Shown here: piece by piece, positions 17,344 through 29,821 of the stretch
Layout of the letters: each line of letters opens with the position of its first letter
Numbering within the stretch: position 1 is the stretch's first letter
DNA from: a bacterium
Lineage (GTDB): Bacteria > CAIWAD01
NCBI GenBank assembly: GCA_030429345.1
Contig: JAUIFJ010000020.1
Coordinates: 22,402-86,401 of the forward strand
DNA: 64,000 nt
Direction: 5' to 3'
The notes under the pieces: model-generated
Seen by the model: the letters and a program-made list of their open reading frames with translations, nothing else
Databases searched by the model: none
What the model was told of the DNA's origin: nothing
Made by a program: the position numbers and the translations under genes

Positions 17344-17601
17344 ATGGTATCAACGATGCAGACCTGGACCTTTAGCCTGATCCTCGATCGAAGCGACATC
17401 ACTACCGAACTGGAGAATGCGCTGTATGAGAACGGGTGCAGCGACTCGCTTCCCGGGGTCGAGGATGGCCTCGCCTACATCGACTTTAGCCGGAGCGCGC
17501 ACAGCAAAACGGAAGCTCAGGCCAGCGCAGTGGAACAGGTCGAACGCGCCTTGGGGAAGCATTGCGTATTGCGGGTCGAAGAAATTCCTTCGAAGCAATG
17601 A
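17344..17601 (+). CDS. Small conserved-looking protein of unknown function
   Basis: 85 residues, no signal peptide or membrane segment. The pattern (TWTFSLILDRSDITTELENALYENGCSDSLPG, then GLAYIDFSRSA..EAQASAVEQVERAL) resembles a family of small soluble bacterial proteins with an 'aGCdDal.g' core, sometimes fused to or near DNA-binding modules; that assignment is from memory and tentative. ATG 17344 and ATG 17356 are both possible starts; neither has a strong RBS. It lies alone between the pntAB terminator and a convergent gene, 18 bp from that gene's stop. Confidence 0.55.
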   Translation: MVSTMQTWTFSLILDRSDITTELENALYENGCSDSLPGVEDGLAYIDFSRSAHSKTEAQASAVEQVERALGKHCVLRVEEIPSKQ

Positions 17602-17619
17602 GTTCAGCACCCGAACTTC

Positions 17620-18168
17620 TCAGAACTGCACCCGCACCCCCGCGAAGACTTCGTCGTAGTCCCGCCCGAAGCTTGTCACACGGTACTCGGCGCCAAGCGA
17701 AACATTGAGGGTCTCGCCGACTGGCAGATCGATTCCCGCCCAGGGCGCCAGCCAGAAGAGGGCCTCCTTGCCCGTGTTCTCCTCGCCGCTTTCGTCGATG
17801 AGTCCGTCATCGTCGTTGTCGCGGCCGTCTTCTTCGGCTCCGTACTCCATCGGCGCCGACATCCCCAGATAGCCCTTGACGCCCAGAAAAGGGGCCAGCC
17901 TGGCGGAGGAGAGCACGCGCGCCCCCGTTTCCCCGCCGACGAAGACATGCCCAAGCTGCCTGCTGAAGAGCAGCGAAACCGCCGCATGGCTCTGCAGCCA
18001 GGGCCGGTGGTTGCGGATGCCCCCGTAGGACAGATCCAGGGAAGAGGGATCGCTGAGCAGGGAAAGGGCAAGGACCTTGGAATCGAAGTGCTTGAAGAGG
18101 ACGGATTCCGCCTGGCCAAGCGGTGCCAGTGCGAGGGTCAGGCCAAGAAGTGGAAGAATGAGGCGCAT
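17620..18168 (-). CDS. Putative outer-membrane beta-barrel protein with an acidic Ca-binding-like insert
   Basis: 182 residues. Signal peptide MRLILPLLGLTLALAPLGQA, then alternating beta-strand pattern ending in a C-terminal strand VFAGVRVQF (terminal Phe typical of outer-membrane barrels). The insert DGRDNDDDGLIDESGEEN looks like a thrombospondin-type-3/dockerin-like calcium loop, probably in an extracellular turn. ATG 18168 is chosen because it starts the signal peptide; an in-frame start 54 bp upstream would bury it. Function unknown. Confidence 0.75.
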   Translation of the reverse strand: MRLILPLLGLTLALAPLGQAESVLFKHFDSKVLALSLLSDPSSLDLSYGGIRNHRPWLQSHAAVSLLFSRQLGHVFVGGETGARVLSSARLAPFLGVKGYLGMSAPMEYGAEEDGRDNDDDGLIDESGEENTGKEALFWLAPWAGIDLPVGETLNVSLGAEYRVTSFGRDYDEVFAGVRVQF

Positions 18169-18685
18169 CTGGGCATCCTGATTGTTGAATCGAGAAGATC
18201 GCCAAAGACCTTTTCGTTCCACTTGACATAGCTCTGGAAAACCACTTCAGGGATTAACATACTCGAACAGCGGGCTTGCGGTTGAAAAGCTCCTTCCCGT
18301 TCCCAGGTTCCAGCGAGATTCACCACGATTCGGCCCCGACTTCCGGACTGCGCATGCTGGCCCTATGTCTCACGATTCTGCTTGTAGCGAGCCCTCCCTG
18401 CCCGGCCTTCTTCTCGCTGGAGGAGCCCAGCCGGGCCAGCGCAGAGTCCACTTCCCGCGAAGTGCGGCCTTTGAAACTCGTCCAGAGCCCCCAAGGACAT
18501 CGAGCTTCCCCCTGCTACGCCGTGAGTCATAGCAGGGAGGAGCGGGAGATGTCGTTGCGGATCACGGCAATCGAGTGGAAGTACTAGCCGATGCATTCAG
18601 GAGAACTCAAGCAGCACGTCGCCCCTTGCTGGCTCTTGCCACACACTCCCTGGTCCGGCAGGGAGGATAGATCCGGAGAACTCCG
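18169..18685. other. Mostly non-coding stretch between divergent genes
   Basis: It contains only one short ORF (18354-18587, listed separately) and an imperfect TTGACA at 18223-18228 without a convincing -10. No repeat, RNA gene or terminator was recognised. Confidence 0.5.
18354..18587 (+). CDS. Possible small secreted protein (weak)
   Basis: 77 residues from ATG 18354, starting with a signal-peptide-like stretch (MLALCLTILLVASPPCPAF) and then a polar tail with no recognisable domain. There is no clear RBS and no homologue I can name. It could be spurious; the gap around it is the main argument for it. Confidence 0.25.
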   Translation: MLALCLTILLVASPPCPAFFSLEEPSRASAESTSREVRPLKLVQSPQGHRASPCYAVSHSREEREMSLRITAIEWKY

Positions 18686-21019
18686 ATGATTTGCCGAGCG
18701 ATGCTTGCCGGAATCCTGCTGGCAGCGGGTGTGAGCCACGCCGCCCTGGACGACTTCTATTACAGCTACGACGAGATCGAGGCCGAACTGGACAGCCTGG
18801 CCGCCGCCCACCCCACCGTGATGCGGGTCGATTCCATCGGATACGCCTGGGCCAGCGGGCGTCCGATCTGGTCGGTCAAGCTGAGCCAGGACGTGATGCA
18901 GGAGTTGGACAAGCCCGCCCTGTGGGTCAACGGCCAGTGTCACGCGGAGGAGATCCTGGGCGTCAGCATCAGCATGGCCTTCATTCGCGAACTGGCCCAC
19001 TGGGGGGATCTGGGGCATCCGAATTATGCGCCCTTCCTGCAGGCCATGGAGATCCATGTCGTACCGAGCAACAACCCCGACGGCCTGGATGTGGTGCTCG
19101 CCGAGACCGATCGCACCTACCGCAAGAACCTGCATCCTTTCCTGCCCGATGCCTCTTGCCAGATTGCTCCCGGAGTCGGCAACGACAGCTGCGGGGTGGA
19201 CCTCAACCGCAACTACCCTGCCTGGTTCGAGCACGGGGACGGTCTGTGGGAGCTCAACGACGATGTGGAGCTCTTCGACTACTACCGCGGCCCGGAGCCC
19301 TTGAGCGAGCCCGAATGCGCCGCCGTGCACCGGCAGATGGAGCGCGAGCGCTTCGTCGCCGCCGTGGCCTATCACAGCGCTCGGACCTCGGGCAACATCG
19401 AGATCATCATCCATCCCTGGGAATGGGAGAACCCTTCCGACCGCCGCTGCCCGGCGCCGGACTACGACATGATGCAGGGCCTGACACGCTCCATGGGCAA
19501 CCGGATCCAGGGTTCCGTCTACGAGGTCTACCGCAACATTGCCGGCAAGGGCCGCAAGGGCAGTCATCACAATTACGCCTACAACCACTACGGCGCCGTC
19601 GGCCTGCTGATCGAGGTGGGCAGCAACGGCGACGCGGGCATGCAGCCCCAGGATCAGGCGACCATCGACTGGATCGTGGACCAGAACCTGAACGGGCTCT
19701 ACTGGCTCTGCCGCCGTATCATCGGATTCCAGGTGGACGCGCCCGGCCTGCGGCTGCACACACGACACGAGGGAAACCCACTGGAAGCGCGCCTGCGGCT
19801 ACAGGAGGTGATGCACGAGAACTGCACTCCCTGGTACCGCACGGATCCGCAGTGGGGCGCCTACTACCGCCTGCTGAAGCCGCGCAGCTACACGCTCGCT
19901 GTGCGCAAACACGGTTTCGCCGCCGTGGATCAGCCGGTGATCATCGGCAACAGCGCCCCGACGAGCGTGGTCGTGGACCTTCAGGCCCTGCCGACGCACG
20001 CCCTCGAGCTGGCCTTCCGCGACCCGCTGGGGCCGATCACGGTGGAGCGCGTCGAGCTGCTGGATCACAACGCGGACACGACACTGGTCTGGGAGAACCT
20101 GGAGGCCCTGTCGACGAGCCTGCCGGAAGGGGAGTATACGCTGCGCGCTTTCTCCGGTTCGCACATCAGCGCGATTGCCACGCTGCAGCTCTTCGGCGAC
20201 CTGGAGGCGAATCAGATCCTGCATCCGCGGAGTGACACGCCGCCGGACATCGACCGGTCCTTTCTGTCCCTCGCGGACTTCGAGCAGCTCGGCGCCGGCT
20301 GCGACTGGGCGATCGAGGACTTCGAGGGCCAGGCGGTCTTCAACGACAACAGCGGCGAGTGGTACGCGGCGGACCAGGACTGCGAGCTGCGCAGCCTGGA
20401 GAGTTTCTCCCTTCAGGCCCCGCTGAGGGAGAACACGCCCGGGACTCTCGAATTCGACTATTTCCATGTCCTGGAAGGCGGCCGGGACAGCGCCTTCGTC
20501 GTGATCCATTCTCTCAGCGAGGGGACAAGCAGCATCGTCCGCGAATGGACGGGCCGCAGCCCGCGCTGGGAGCGCGCCCTGATCGACCTGGGCGACTGGG
20601 AGGGCCAGGAGATCCGTTTCGGCTTTCGCGTGAAAACCGACGAGCTGGTCCACGACTGGGGCCTGATGCTGCGCAACATCCGCCTGAGCTGGAGCGCGGC
20701 GGCGACCTCCGTCGCTTCCCCGAGCCTGCCCGCGGGCTTCGCGCTGCAGGTGGCGCCCAACCCTTTCAATCCGCACACGACGGTCCAGTTGTCCTTCCCG
20801 CAACAAGCGATCGGCGCGCGGCTGCAGCTGCGCCTCTACGATCTGCTGGGCCGGCAGGTCCTGGAACTGGCCGGCAGCCGGGTGATCACGGCGGCCAGTG
20901 TGTTCCATTCGCTGGATGGGTCCGCTCTCGCCAGCGGTGTCTACCTGCTGGATGCGAGAGTGAGTCGGGAGGGGAGAGAGCTCTTTCGTGAGACGCGCTG
21001 GGTGGCTTTGGTCAAGTAG
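18686..21019 (+). CDS. Secreted M14 zinc carboxypeptidase with PNPFNP tail
   Basis: 777 residues. Signal peptide, then a peptidase M14 domain (about 25-340). Zinc ligands sit in NGQCHAEE (HxxE) and AYHSARTSGN; substrate-binding motifs are SNNPDG and GVDLNRNYPAW; the catalytic Glu is in YNHYGAVGLLIEVG. A carboxypeptidase-regulatory-like Ig domain follows (about 360-480), then a MAM/jelly-roll-like region (about 510-660: TLEFDYFHVLEGGRDSAF, VREWTGRSPRWERALIDLG). The sorting domain begins APNPFNPHTTVQLSF. RBS CGGAG before ATG 18686. It would trim peptides outside the cell and may act with the S8 protease. Confidence 0.94.
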   Translation: MICRAMLAGILLAAGVSHAALDDFYYSYDEIEAELDSLAAAHPTVMRVDSIGYAWASGRPIWSVKLSQDVMQELDKPALWVNGQCHAEEILGVSISMAFIRELAHWGDLGHPNYAPFLQAMEIHVVPSNNPDGLDVVLAETDRTYRKNLHPFLPDASCQIAPGVGNDSCGVDLNRNYPAWFEHGDGLWELNDDVELFDYYRGPEPLSEPECAAVHRQMERERFVAAVAYHSARTSGNIEIIIHPWEWENPSDRRCPAPDYDMMQGLTRSMGNRIQGSVYEVYRNIAGKGRKGSHHNYAYNHYGAVGLLIEVGSNGDAGMQPQDQATIDWIVDQNLNGLYWLCRRIIGFQVDAPGLRLHTRHEGNPLEARLRLQEVMHENCTPWYRTDPQWGAYYRLLKPRSYTLAVRKHGFAAVDQPVIIGNSAPTSVVVDLQALPTHALELAFRDPLGPITVERVELLDHNADTTLVWENLEALSTSLPEGEYTLRAFSGSHISAIATLQLFGDLEANQILHPRSDTPPDIDRSFLSLADFEQLGAGCDWAIEDFEGQAVFNDNSGEWYAADQDCELRSLESFSLQAPLRENTPGTLEFDYFHVLEGGRDSAFVVIHSLSEGTSSIVREWTGRSPRWERALIDLGDWEGQEIRFGFRVKTDELVHDWGLMLRNIRLSWSAAATSVASPSLPAGFALQVAPNPFNPHTTVQLSFPQQAIGARLQLRLYDLLGRQVLELAGSRVITAASVFHSLDGSALASGVYLLDARVSREGRELFRETRWVALVK

Positions 21020-21058
21020 TCGAGGAAGGCAACAAGAGGCCGTAGGAGTACTGCCTGG

Positions 21059-21892
21059 GTGTTTAAGCATTGGTTCATAGGAAGTCGAATCTGGCGCGCC
21101 TGTTTGTCGCTGGCTTTTGTGACGTGTAGCGGGGTGGCGAATGTCAGCACACCAGACCGCCCGACCTTGCCGCGCCCCAATGAAGGGCTGATCTATCCTC
21201 GCGAAGCCTTTGCCGATGGCATTCCTGGTTCTGTCGTGCTGGATGCACTGGTGGACGCAAGAGGCAGGGCATCGCAGCTGCGAGTTTTGAACGAGGAGCC
21301 TTCGGATCACGGTTTCGCGGAGCAGGTTCTACTGCAGGTGAGAAAACTTCGATTCAACCGCCATGACTCGGAAGCGAACCGGGACTCGACGGTACGTGTG
21401 ACCTGGACCGTCGTGTTTCAACCGGAGCACTTCGACCCCTTCACACGCCTCTATCGCGGAGAACAGCCTCCGAGGATCAGAAATCGTATCAGCAAGCATG
21501 ATTCCGCGCTGAAGGCTTTTACAGAAGCGAATCCCTGCATTCCACCCCGGCTGGAATTCATGGAGGATTGGCATGCCTGGAGCAAACCAGGTCTGGCTGA
21601 AGGGACCCGTTGGAAAGGCCTGATCTATCCCGAGGAAGCGTTCAAGGCAGGAATCGAGGGGCTGGCCCAGGTCGGATTCGTCGTTTGCGCAGATGGTTCT
21701 GTCAGTGACCTTCGAATATTGGGTGAGCGTCCGGAGGGCCATGGCTTCGGCATGGCTGCCGTGAAACATATCGGCGTGCGACGTCACATTCCCGGCCAGA
21801 TAGTGGAAGGGGTTCCAGGCGCGATCCTGATGCAGGAAAACATCCGCTTCCGGATGGAGGACTTCGATCCCGTGACACGGAGGCACAGGTAG
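21059..21892 (+). CDS. Exported protein with two TonB C-terminal-like domains
   Basis: 277 residues from a GTG start with AGGAG upstream. N-terminal hydrophobic signal/anchor (about 8-28). Two copies of the TonB_C fold pattern: GLIYPREAFADGIPGSVVLDALVDARG (about 42-115) and GLIYPEEAFKAGIEGLAQVGFVVCADG (about 190-265), each ending in a conserved 'FR' strand. It has no proline-rich linker of a true TonB, so it may be a periplasmic scaffold or a degenerate energy transducer. GC content is somewhat lower than its neighbours. It starts 39 bp after the carboxypeptidase gene. Confidence 0.75.
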   Translation: MFKHWFIGSRIWRACLSLAFVTCSGVANVSTPDRPTLPRPNEGLIYPREAFADGIPGSVVLDALVDARGRASQLRVLNEEPSDHGFAEQVLLQVRKLRFNRHDSEANRDSTVRVTWTVVFQPEHFDPFTRLYRGEQPPRIRNRISKHDSALKAFTEANPCIPPRLEFMEDWHAWSKPGLAEGTRWKGLIYPEEAFKAGIEGLAQVGFVVCADGSVSDLRILGERPEGHGFGMAAVKHIGVRRHIPGQIVEGVPGAILMQENIRFRMEDFDPVTRRHR

Positions 21893-21990
21893 GGGCAGGG
21901 CGCTGAGGGGCCGTGTGTGCCATCCTCAGGAGGGATCGAGCCTGCTTGCCAGACCTCTTTTTCGGGTTGTCGGCAGGGCCGTTGTTCTAC

Positions 21991-22020
21991 CGGGCCTCAG
22001 AGGCCCGTGGTCTGTATATT
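21991..22020 (+). promoter_or_regulatory. Candidate oxyR promoter/operator
   Basis: A perfect 8-bp inverted repeat CGGGCCTC-A-GAGGCCCG (21991-22007) is followed by a TATATT -10 candidate (22015-22020). The expected transcript start falls about 3 nt before the oxyR ATG at 22030, so the message would be nearly leaderless. Confidence 0.4.
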
Positions 22021-22029
22021 CCCCTCACT

Positions 22030-22959
22030 ATGCCGATCCACCCATCCCACATCAGCCTCACCGAGCTGAGGTATTTTATCGCCCTGGCTGAGATCGGCCA
22101 TTTCGGGCGCGCGGCGGCGCATTGCAATGTGAGCCAGCCGACCCTGAGCGCCGGGCTGAAGAAGCTCGAGGAGAGCCTGGGAGTCCAGCTCTTCGAGCGC
22201 GGACACCGGCTGCTGGGCATGACGGAGGAGGGCAAGCGCCTGCTGCTCCGCGCGCGCCGCGTGCTGGCCGAAGCCGAGGAGCTGGTCGAGGAGGCGATGG
22301 TCGCCGGCGACCGCATGCGGGGCAGCCTGCGCCTGGGAGCGATTCCGACCATCGCGCCGGACCTCCTGCCCTGGCTGGTGCCCTGGCTGGATCGGGAAGA
22401 AGAGCAGCTGCGGGTCATCTGGCAGGAAGAGCGTACGGCGGATCTGCTGCTCGGCCTGCAGGAATTCCGCCTCGACGCCGCCTTCCTCGCCCTGCCCCTG
22501 GAGGCGGACGGCCTGGAATGCCTGCCTCTCTACGAGGAACAGTTCCGCCTGGTCATGGCCGAAAGCTTCCAGCCGCCCTTCCAGGCGCCGCCGTCGAAAG
22601 AGCAGCTGCAGGGCCAGCCGATCCTGCTGCTGACCGAGGGCCACTGCCTGCGCGACCAAGTGCTTGAACTCTGCGGCAACCAGCCCCGCGAGGGCGAGGC
22701 GGCCGACTACCGCGCCGCCAGCCTGGAAACCCTGATGCAGTTGGTGCGCACCGGCCGCGGCATGACCCTGCTGCCGGCCCTGGCCGCCGAACGCAGCGCA
22801 GGCCTCAAGGAGCTGGCCTTCGACGGCCCGGCCCCGGGGCGGCGCATCGCCCTTTGCTGGCGCTCAACTTCTCCGCGAAGGGCAGCCTTCCGCCGCCTGG
22901 GGGAGCGCCTCCGCGAAGCCCATCCCAAGGTGCCGGGAATGTCCACGCTCTCGGAATAG
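22030..22959 (+). CDS. oxyR: LysR-family hydrogen peroxide sensor OxyR
   Basis: 309 residues (E. coli 305). N-terminal winged helix-turn-helix (LTELRYFIALAEIGHFGRAA..CNVSQPTLSAGLKKLEESLG). In the effector domain, LLTEGHCLRDQVLELCG places two Cys nine residues apart, as the redox pair C199/C208 of E. coli OxyR, within the diagnostic EGHC.RDQ motif. It would activate peroxide defence genes when the disulfide forms. No target gene is adjacent. ATG 22030 gives the family N-terminus; the upstream extension in frame is not family-like. No RBS is visible. The coding region ends 6 bp before the repeat element. Confidence 0.93.
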   Translation: MPIHPSHISLTELRYFIALAEIGHFGRAAAHCNVSQPTLSAGLKKLEESLGVQLFERGHRLLGMTEEGKRLLLRARRVLAEAEELVEEAMVAGDRMRGSLRLGAIPTIAPDLLPWLVPWLDREEEQLRVIWQEERTADLLLGLQEFRLDAAFLALPLEADGLECLPLYEEQFRLVMAESFQPPFQAPPSKEQLQGQPILLLTEGHCLRDQVLELCGNQPREGEAADYRAASLETLMQLVRTGRGMTLLPALAAERSAGLKELAFDGPAPGRRIALCWRSTSPRRAAFRRLGERLREAHPKVPGMSTLSE

Positions 22960-22965
22960 AAGAGG

Positions 22966-23591
22966 TCGCACGGAGTGCACGGAGAAGGAAAGAGAAGGCC
23001 CTTCGCTGTCATCCCGCGGCTTGACCGCGGGATCCTTGTCCGCGTCGCAGACAGGACTGGCGTCTTGCATACTCTCCCGGTGTTGCACGTCCACTGGCCC
23101 TCCGGTCTTCGACGCGGAGCAGGATTCCGTGGTCAAGCCACGGAATGACAGCCATGGGAACTCCAATCCGCGTCGCAGACAGGACTGGCGTCTTGCAGGC
23201 TCTCCCGGTGTTGCACGTCCACTGGCCCTCCGGTCTTCGACGCGGAGCAGGATTCCGTGGTCAAGCCACGGAATGACAGCCATGGGAACTCCAATCCGCG
23301 TCGCAGACAGGACTGGCGTGTTGCAGGCTCTCCCGGTGTGGCACGTCCACTGGCCCTCCGGTCTTCGACGCGGAGCAGGATTCCGTGGTCAAGCCACGGA
23401 ATGACAACCATGGGAACTCCAATCCTTGTCGCAGACAGGAATGGCGTGTTGCAGGCGCTACCGGTGTTGCACATCCGCTGGCCCTCCGGTCTTCGACGCG
23501 GAGCAGGATTCCGTGGTCAAGCCACGGAATGACAGCCATGGGAACCATTCATTCCTCTGTGATCTCCGTCTTCTCCGTGCCCTCCGTGCGA
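22966..23591. repeat. Array of four 128-bp direct repeats bounded by 22-bp inverted repeats
   Basis: Four units start at 23041, 23169, 23297 and 23425, exactly 128 bp apart and nearly identical. Each contains the palindrome ATTCCGTGGTCAAGCCACGGAAT-like core, a widespread intergenic bacterial repeat whose translation reads VIPWLDHGILLRVEDRRASG. A related GC-variant palindrome (CCCGCGGCTTGACCGCGGG) precedes the array at 23012-23032. The block is flanked by 22-bp inverted repeats with one mismatch (22966-22987 and 23570-23591, core CACGGAG..CACGGAGAAG). There is no gene inside and no CRISPR-like spacing. Confidence 0.85.
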
Positions 23592-23602
23592 GCTCTTCCT
23601 TC

Positions 23603-24454
23603 TTAGTCAAACACCACCGTCTTGTTGTTCCAGCTGAGCACCTGGTGTTCCAGGTGGTGACGCAGGGCGCGGCTCAGGACGACTTTTTCCAGGTCCTTGC
23701 CTTTGCGGACCAGGTCCCGGGCCGTGTCGCGGTGCGAGATGCGGGTCGTCTCCTGGTCGATGATCGGGCCGGCGTCCAGCTCGTCACTGACGTAGTGGGC
23801 TGTCGCGCCGATCAGCTTGACCCCGCGGGAGTGGGCCTGGTGGTAGGGCCGCGCCCCGGGAAAGGCGGGCAGGAAACTGTGGTGGATGTTGATGATGCGG
23901 TTTTCCCAGGCGGCGACGAAGTCCGGGCTCAAGATCTGCATGTAGCGCGCCAGCACCACCGTGTCGATCCGGTAATCCGAGAGCAGCGCCTGCTGGCGTT
24001 GTTCCAGTTCCGCCTTGCTGCCCTCGGCGGAGGACAGGCAGTGGAAGTTCAGCCCGAAGCGCTCGGCGGTCGGGCGCAGGCTTTCGTGGTTGCTGACAAC
24101 GAGCGGAATCTCGCAGCGCAGTTCGCCGGCCTGCCAGCGGGCGAGAATGTCGTGCAGACAATGGCCCTGCTTCGAGACCAGCAGGGCAACGCGCTGCTTT
24201 TCCTCCAGGCGGAAGCTGCGCCAGGCCATCTCCTTCGGCTCCGCGATCTCCGCTCCGAAGCGCCGGGCCAGGTCCTCGCCGCCTCCTGCCGGGCTTTGCC
24301 AGACCAGGCGCATGAAGAACATGCCCTCGTCGGGATCCACGTGCTCGTCCAGGTCGACCACGTTCCCGCCCTCGCGCTGAATCCAGGAGGTGACCTCCGC
24401 AATCAGTCCCGGCTGGTCCTTGCAGTGGATCAACAGGCCCTGGCCTTTCTTCAT
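23603..24454 (-). CDS. purU: Formyltetrahydrofolate deformylase
   Basis: 283 residues, the usual PurU length. N-terminal ACT domain (QGLLIHCKDQPGLIAEVTSWI) and C-terminal formyltransferase fold (VALLVSKQGHCLHDIL, VVLARYMQILSPDF, INIHHSFLPAFPGARPYHQAHSRGVKLIGATAHYV, DAGPIIDQ). It hydrolyses 10-formyl-THF to formate and THF. ATG 24454 is chosen over an in-frame ATG at 24520 because GGAGAGGA directly precedes it. It is divergent from nifJ across a 390-bp region. Confidence 0.95.
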   Translation of the reverse strand: MKKGQGLLIHCKDQPGLIAEVTSWIQREGGNVVDLDEHVDPDEGMFFMRLVWQSPAGGGEDLARRFGAEIAEPKEMAWRSFRLEEKQRVALLVSKQGHCLHDILARWQAGELRCEIPLVVSNHESLRPTAERFGLNFHCLSSAEGSKAELEQRQQALLSDYRIDTVVLARYMQILSPDFVAAWENRIINIHHSFLPAFPGARPYHQAHSRGVKLIGATAHYVSDELDAGPIIDQETTRISHRDTARDLVRKGKDLEKVVLSRALRHHLEHQVLSWNNKTVVFD

Positions 24455-24844
24455 TTCCTCTCCTTCCGCGTACAATTCGAGTCCCGGTTCGAACTCGATG
24501 TGTTTATCCGTTTCTACCATCAGCAGGTGATCGCCGGGAAGGGGGCCACGCCCGGCACTTCCGCTTGCGCAGCGCGATCCAGATCAAGAGTATCGGCTTT
24601 TCAAGCCGCCGGCGCCATGTCAGAATTCCATGCGCGGAAGTGCCGATTGAGATGGATCAAGTGAGGGGCGCGCATCCGGTGCCACCTTGCGTCGATTTGA
24701 TTGCGGAATGCATGGAAGAACAATAGCGGCAAGACACCACGCCGCATTCCTGCACCAGGGCATTGTACACCACCGCGTCCGGCTTTCCCGGCAAGCATCA
24801 CGGGACTTCGAATTCCGCCGGCGCGTCCAGTTCACGGGGGTCTC
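24455..24844. other. Intergenic region between divergent purU and nifJ
   Basis: No gene is recognised here. It holds one FNR/CRP-type palindrome (24647-24660, listed separately) and a CCAGATCAAG half-site-like word near 24577 that recurs beside the apbE/rnfB site. Confidence 0.6.
24647..24660. promoter_or_regulatory. FNR/CRP-type palindromic site upstream of nifJ
   Basis: TTGAG-ATGG-ATCAA, nine of ten bases matching the FNR consensus TTGAT-N4-ATCAA, 185 bp before the nifJ start. No good -10 was found at the class II distance. Confidence 0.5.
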
Positions 24845-28410
<3,566 letters not shown>

Positions 28411-28414
<4 letters not shown>

Positions 28415-29412
28415 GCATCGACCTGAGAACCAAATGGCTGGGCCTGGATCTGAAGTCCCCGCTTGTCGTGGCCCCCTCGCCGCTGTGTGACAAACTGGAC
28501 AACCTGAAGCGCATGGAAGACGCCGGCGCATCGGCGATTGTCCTGCACAGCCTCTTCGAGGAGCAGATCAATGCCGAGAACCGTGACCTGGATCGCGCCC
28601 TTACCGGCGGCAGCGACAGTTTCGCAGAGGCCTTGAGCTATTTCCCGGATCCCCTGCAGCTCAGCCTGCCCCGCGACCGCTACATGGATCTGCTGCGAAA
28701 GGCCGCGGAGAGCCTGTCCATTCCCGTGCTGGGAAGCCTGAACGGCGTCAGCAGCGGGGGGTGGATCTCCATCGCACGCGAAATGGAAGAGGCCGGCGCG
28801 GCAGCCCTGGAGCTGAACTCCTACTTCATTCCGACCGACTCCACCGTGCCGCCGGAAGACATCGACAAGCAGTATCTCTACCTGGCGCGGGAAGTACGCA
28901 GCTGTGTGCGCCTGCCCTTCTCGGTCAAGCTGAGTCCCTATTTCAGCAGCTTCGCCAACCTGGCCTCTCGATTGGAGAAGGAAGGGGTCCAGGGCCTGAC
29001 GCTCTTCAACCGCTTCTACCAGCCGGATTTCGACCTGGAGGAGCTGGACATCTCGCCCAGCCTGAACCTGAGTTCGCCGGTGGAACTGCGCCTGCGCCTG
29101 CGCTGGGCCGCCATCCTGCACGGACGCGTGCCCATGCAGCTGGCGCTGACCGGCGGCGTCCACAGCGGCGAGGACGTGGTCAAATGCCTGCTGGCGGGAG
29201 CCACGGTGACACAATGCGCCTCGGCTCTTCTGCAGAACGGCATCGGGCATCTGCAGGAGATCCGCACCCGCTTGCTGCGCTGGATGGAGGAGAAGGAGTA
29301 CGAAAGCGTGAGCCAGATGCGCGGCGCCATGAGCCAGAAGTCGGTGGCCAATCCGAACGCCTTCGAACGCGCCAACTACCTGAAGGTCCTGAGCAGCTAC
29401 AGCCTGGACTAG
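28411..29412 (+). CDS. Dihydroorotate-dehydrogenase-like flavoprotein
   Basis: 333 residues, GTG start overlapping the nifJ stop (GTGA), so translation is coupled. Class 1 DHOD-type TIM barrel: LRTKWLGLDLKSPLVVAPSPL, SLNGVSSGGWISIAREMEEAGAAALELN, VKLSPYFSSFANLASRLE, LALTGGVHSGEDVVKCLLAGA (FMN phosphate loop). Such DHOD-like genes often follow nifJ in anaerobes, and their role is unsettled. No PyrK-like partner is adjacent. A genuine role in pyrimidine synthesis cannot be excluded. An intrinsic terminator follows 30 bp after the stop. Confidence 0.88.
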
Positions 29413-29441
29413 GTGCATCACGAAGCCATGAGAGCACACAC

Positions 29442-29472
29442 GGGCTCCGGCGCTTGTCGCCGGGGCCCTTTT
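29442..29472 (+). terminator. Intrinsic terminator of the nifJ unit
   Basis: GGGCTCCGGCG / CGCCGGGGCCC stem (one mismatch), 5-nt loop, then TTTT. Confidence 0.9.
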
Positions 29473-29821
29473 CATTGCCCAGCCATTCTCGTGTCGCCTG
29501 GCGGGTCCCGCCCTGGGAAGGCATCCCTTCCCCTGCTTCAGGATGCACGGATTCAGCTTTGCGCTGTCGGCTTTGTCAGAAGCCGTAGCTGTGTTTCGCA
29601 TTGCAGGACTGGCTGAAGCTTGGGAAGTTGTCCGCCGGGTGATCCCTTGGGCGAACCCGCACACAGCGATTCCATCAGATGGTGCTTCGATCCTGCTCCC
29701 GGCCTTGCCGTTCCGTGATCCATCAAGCTGTGTGTGCCATGCGCCTGCGGATCTCCCTTGCCGGATGGATGACTGTCCCCGCCGGTTGGACGGGGTTGAA
29801 TCAAGAAAGGGAGATCTGCCC
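29473..29821. other. Intergenic stretch upstream of the giant secreted protein
   Basis: About 350 bp with no supported gene. Short ORFs cross it on both strands but none has an RBS or family-like sequence. It probably carries the promoter of the downstream gene, which I could not locate. Confidence 0.45.

Noticed and set aside
23041..23545. Possible CRISPR array
   Set aside because: Units are 128 bp and abut directly, with no variable spacers and no cas genes.
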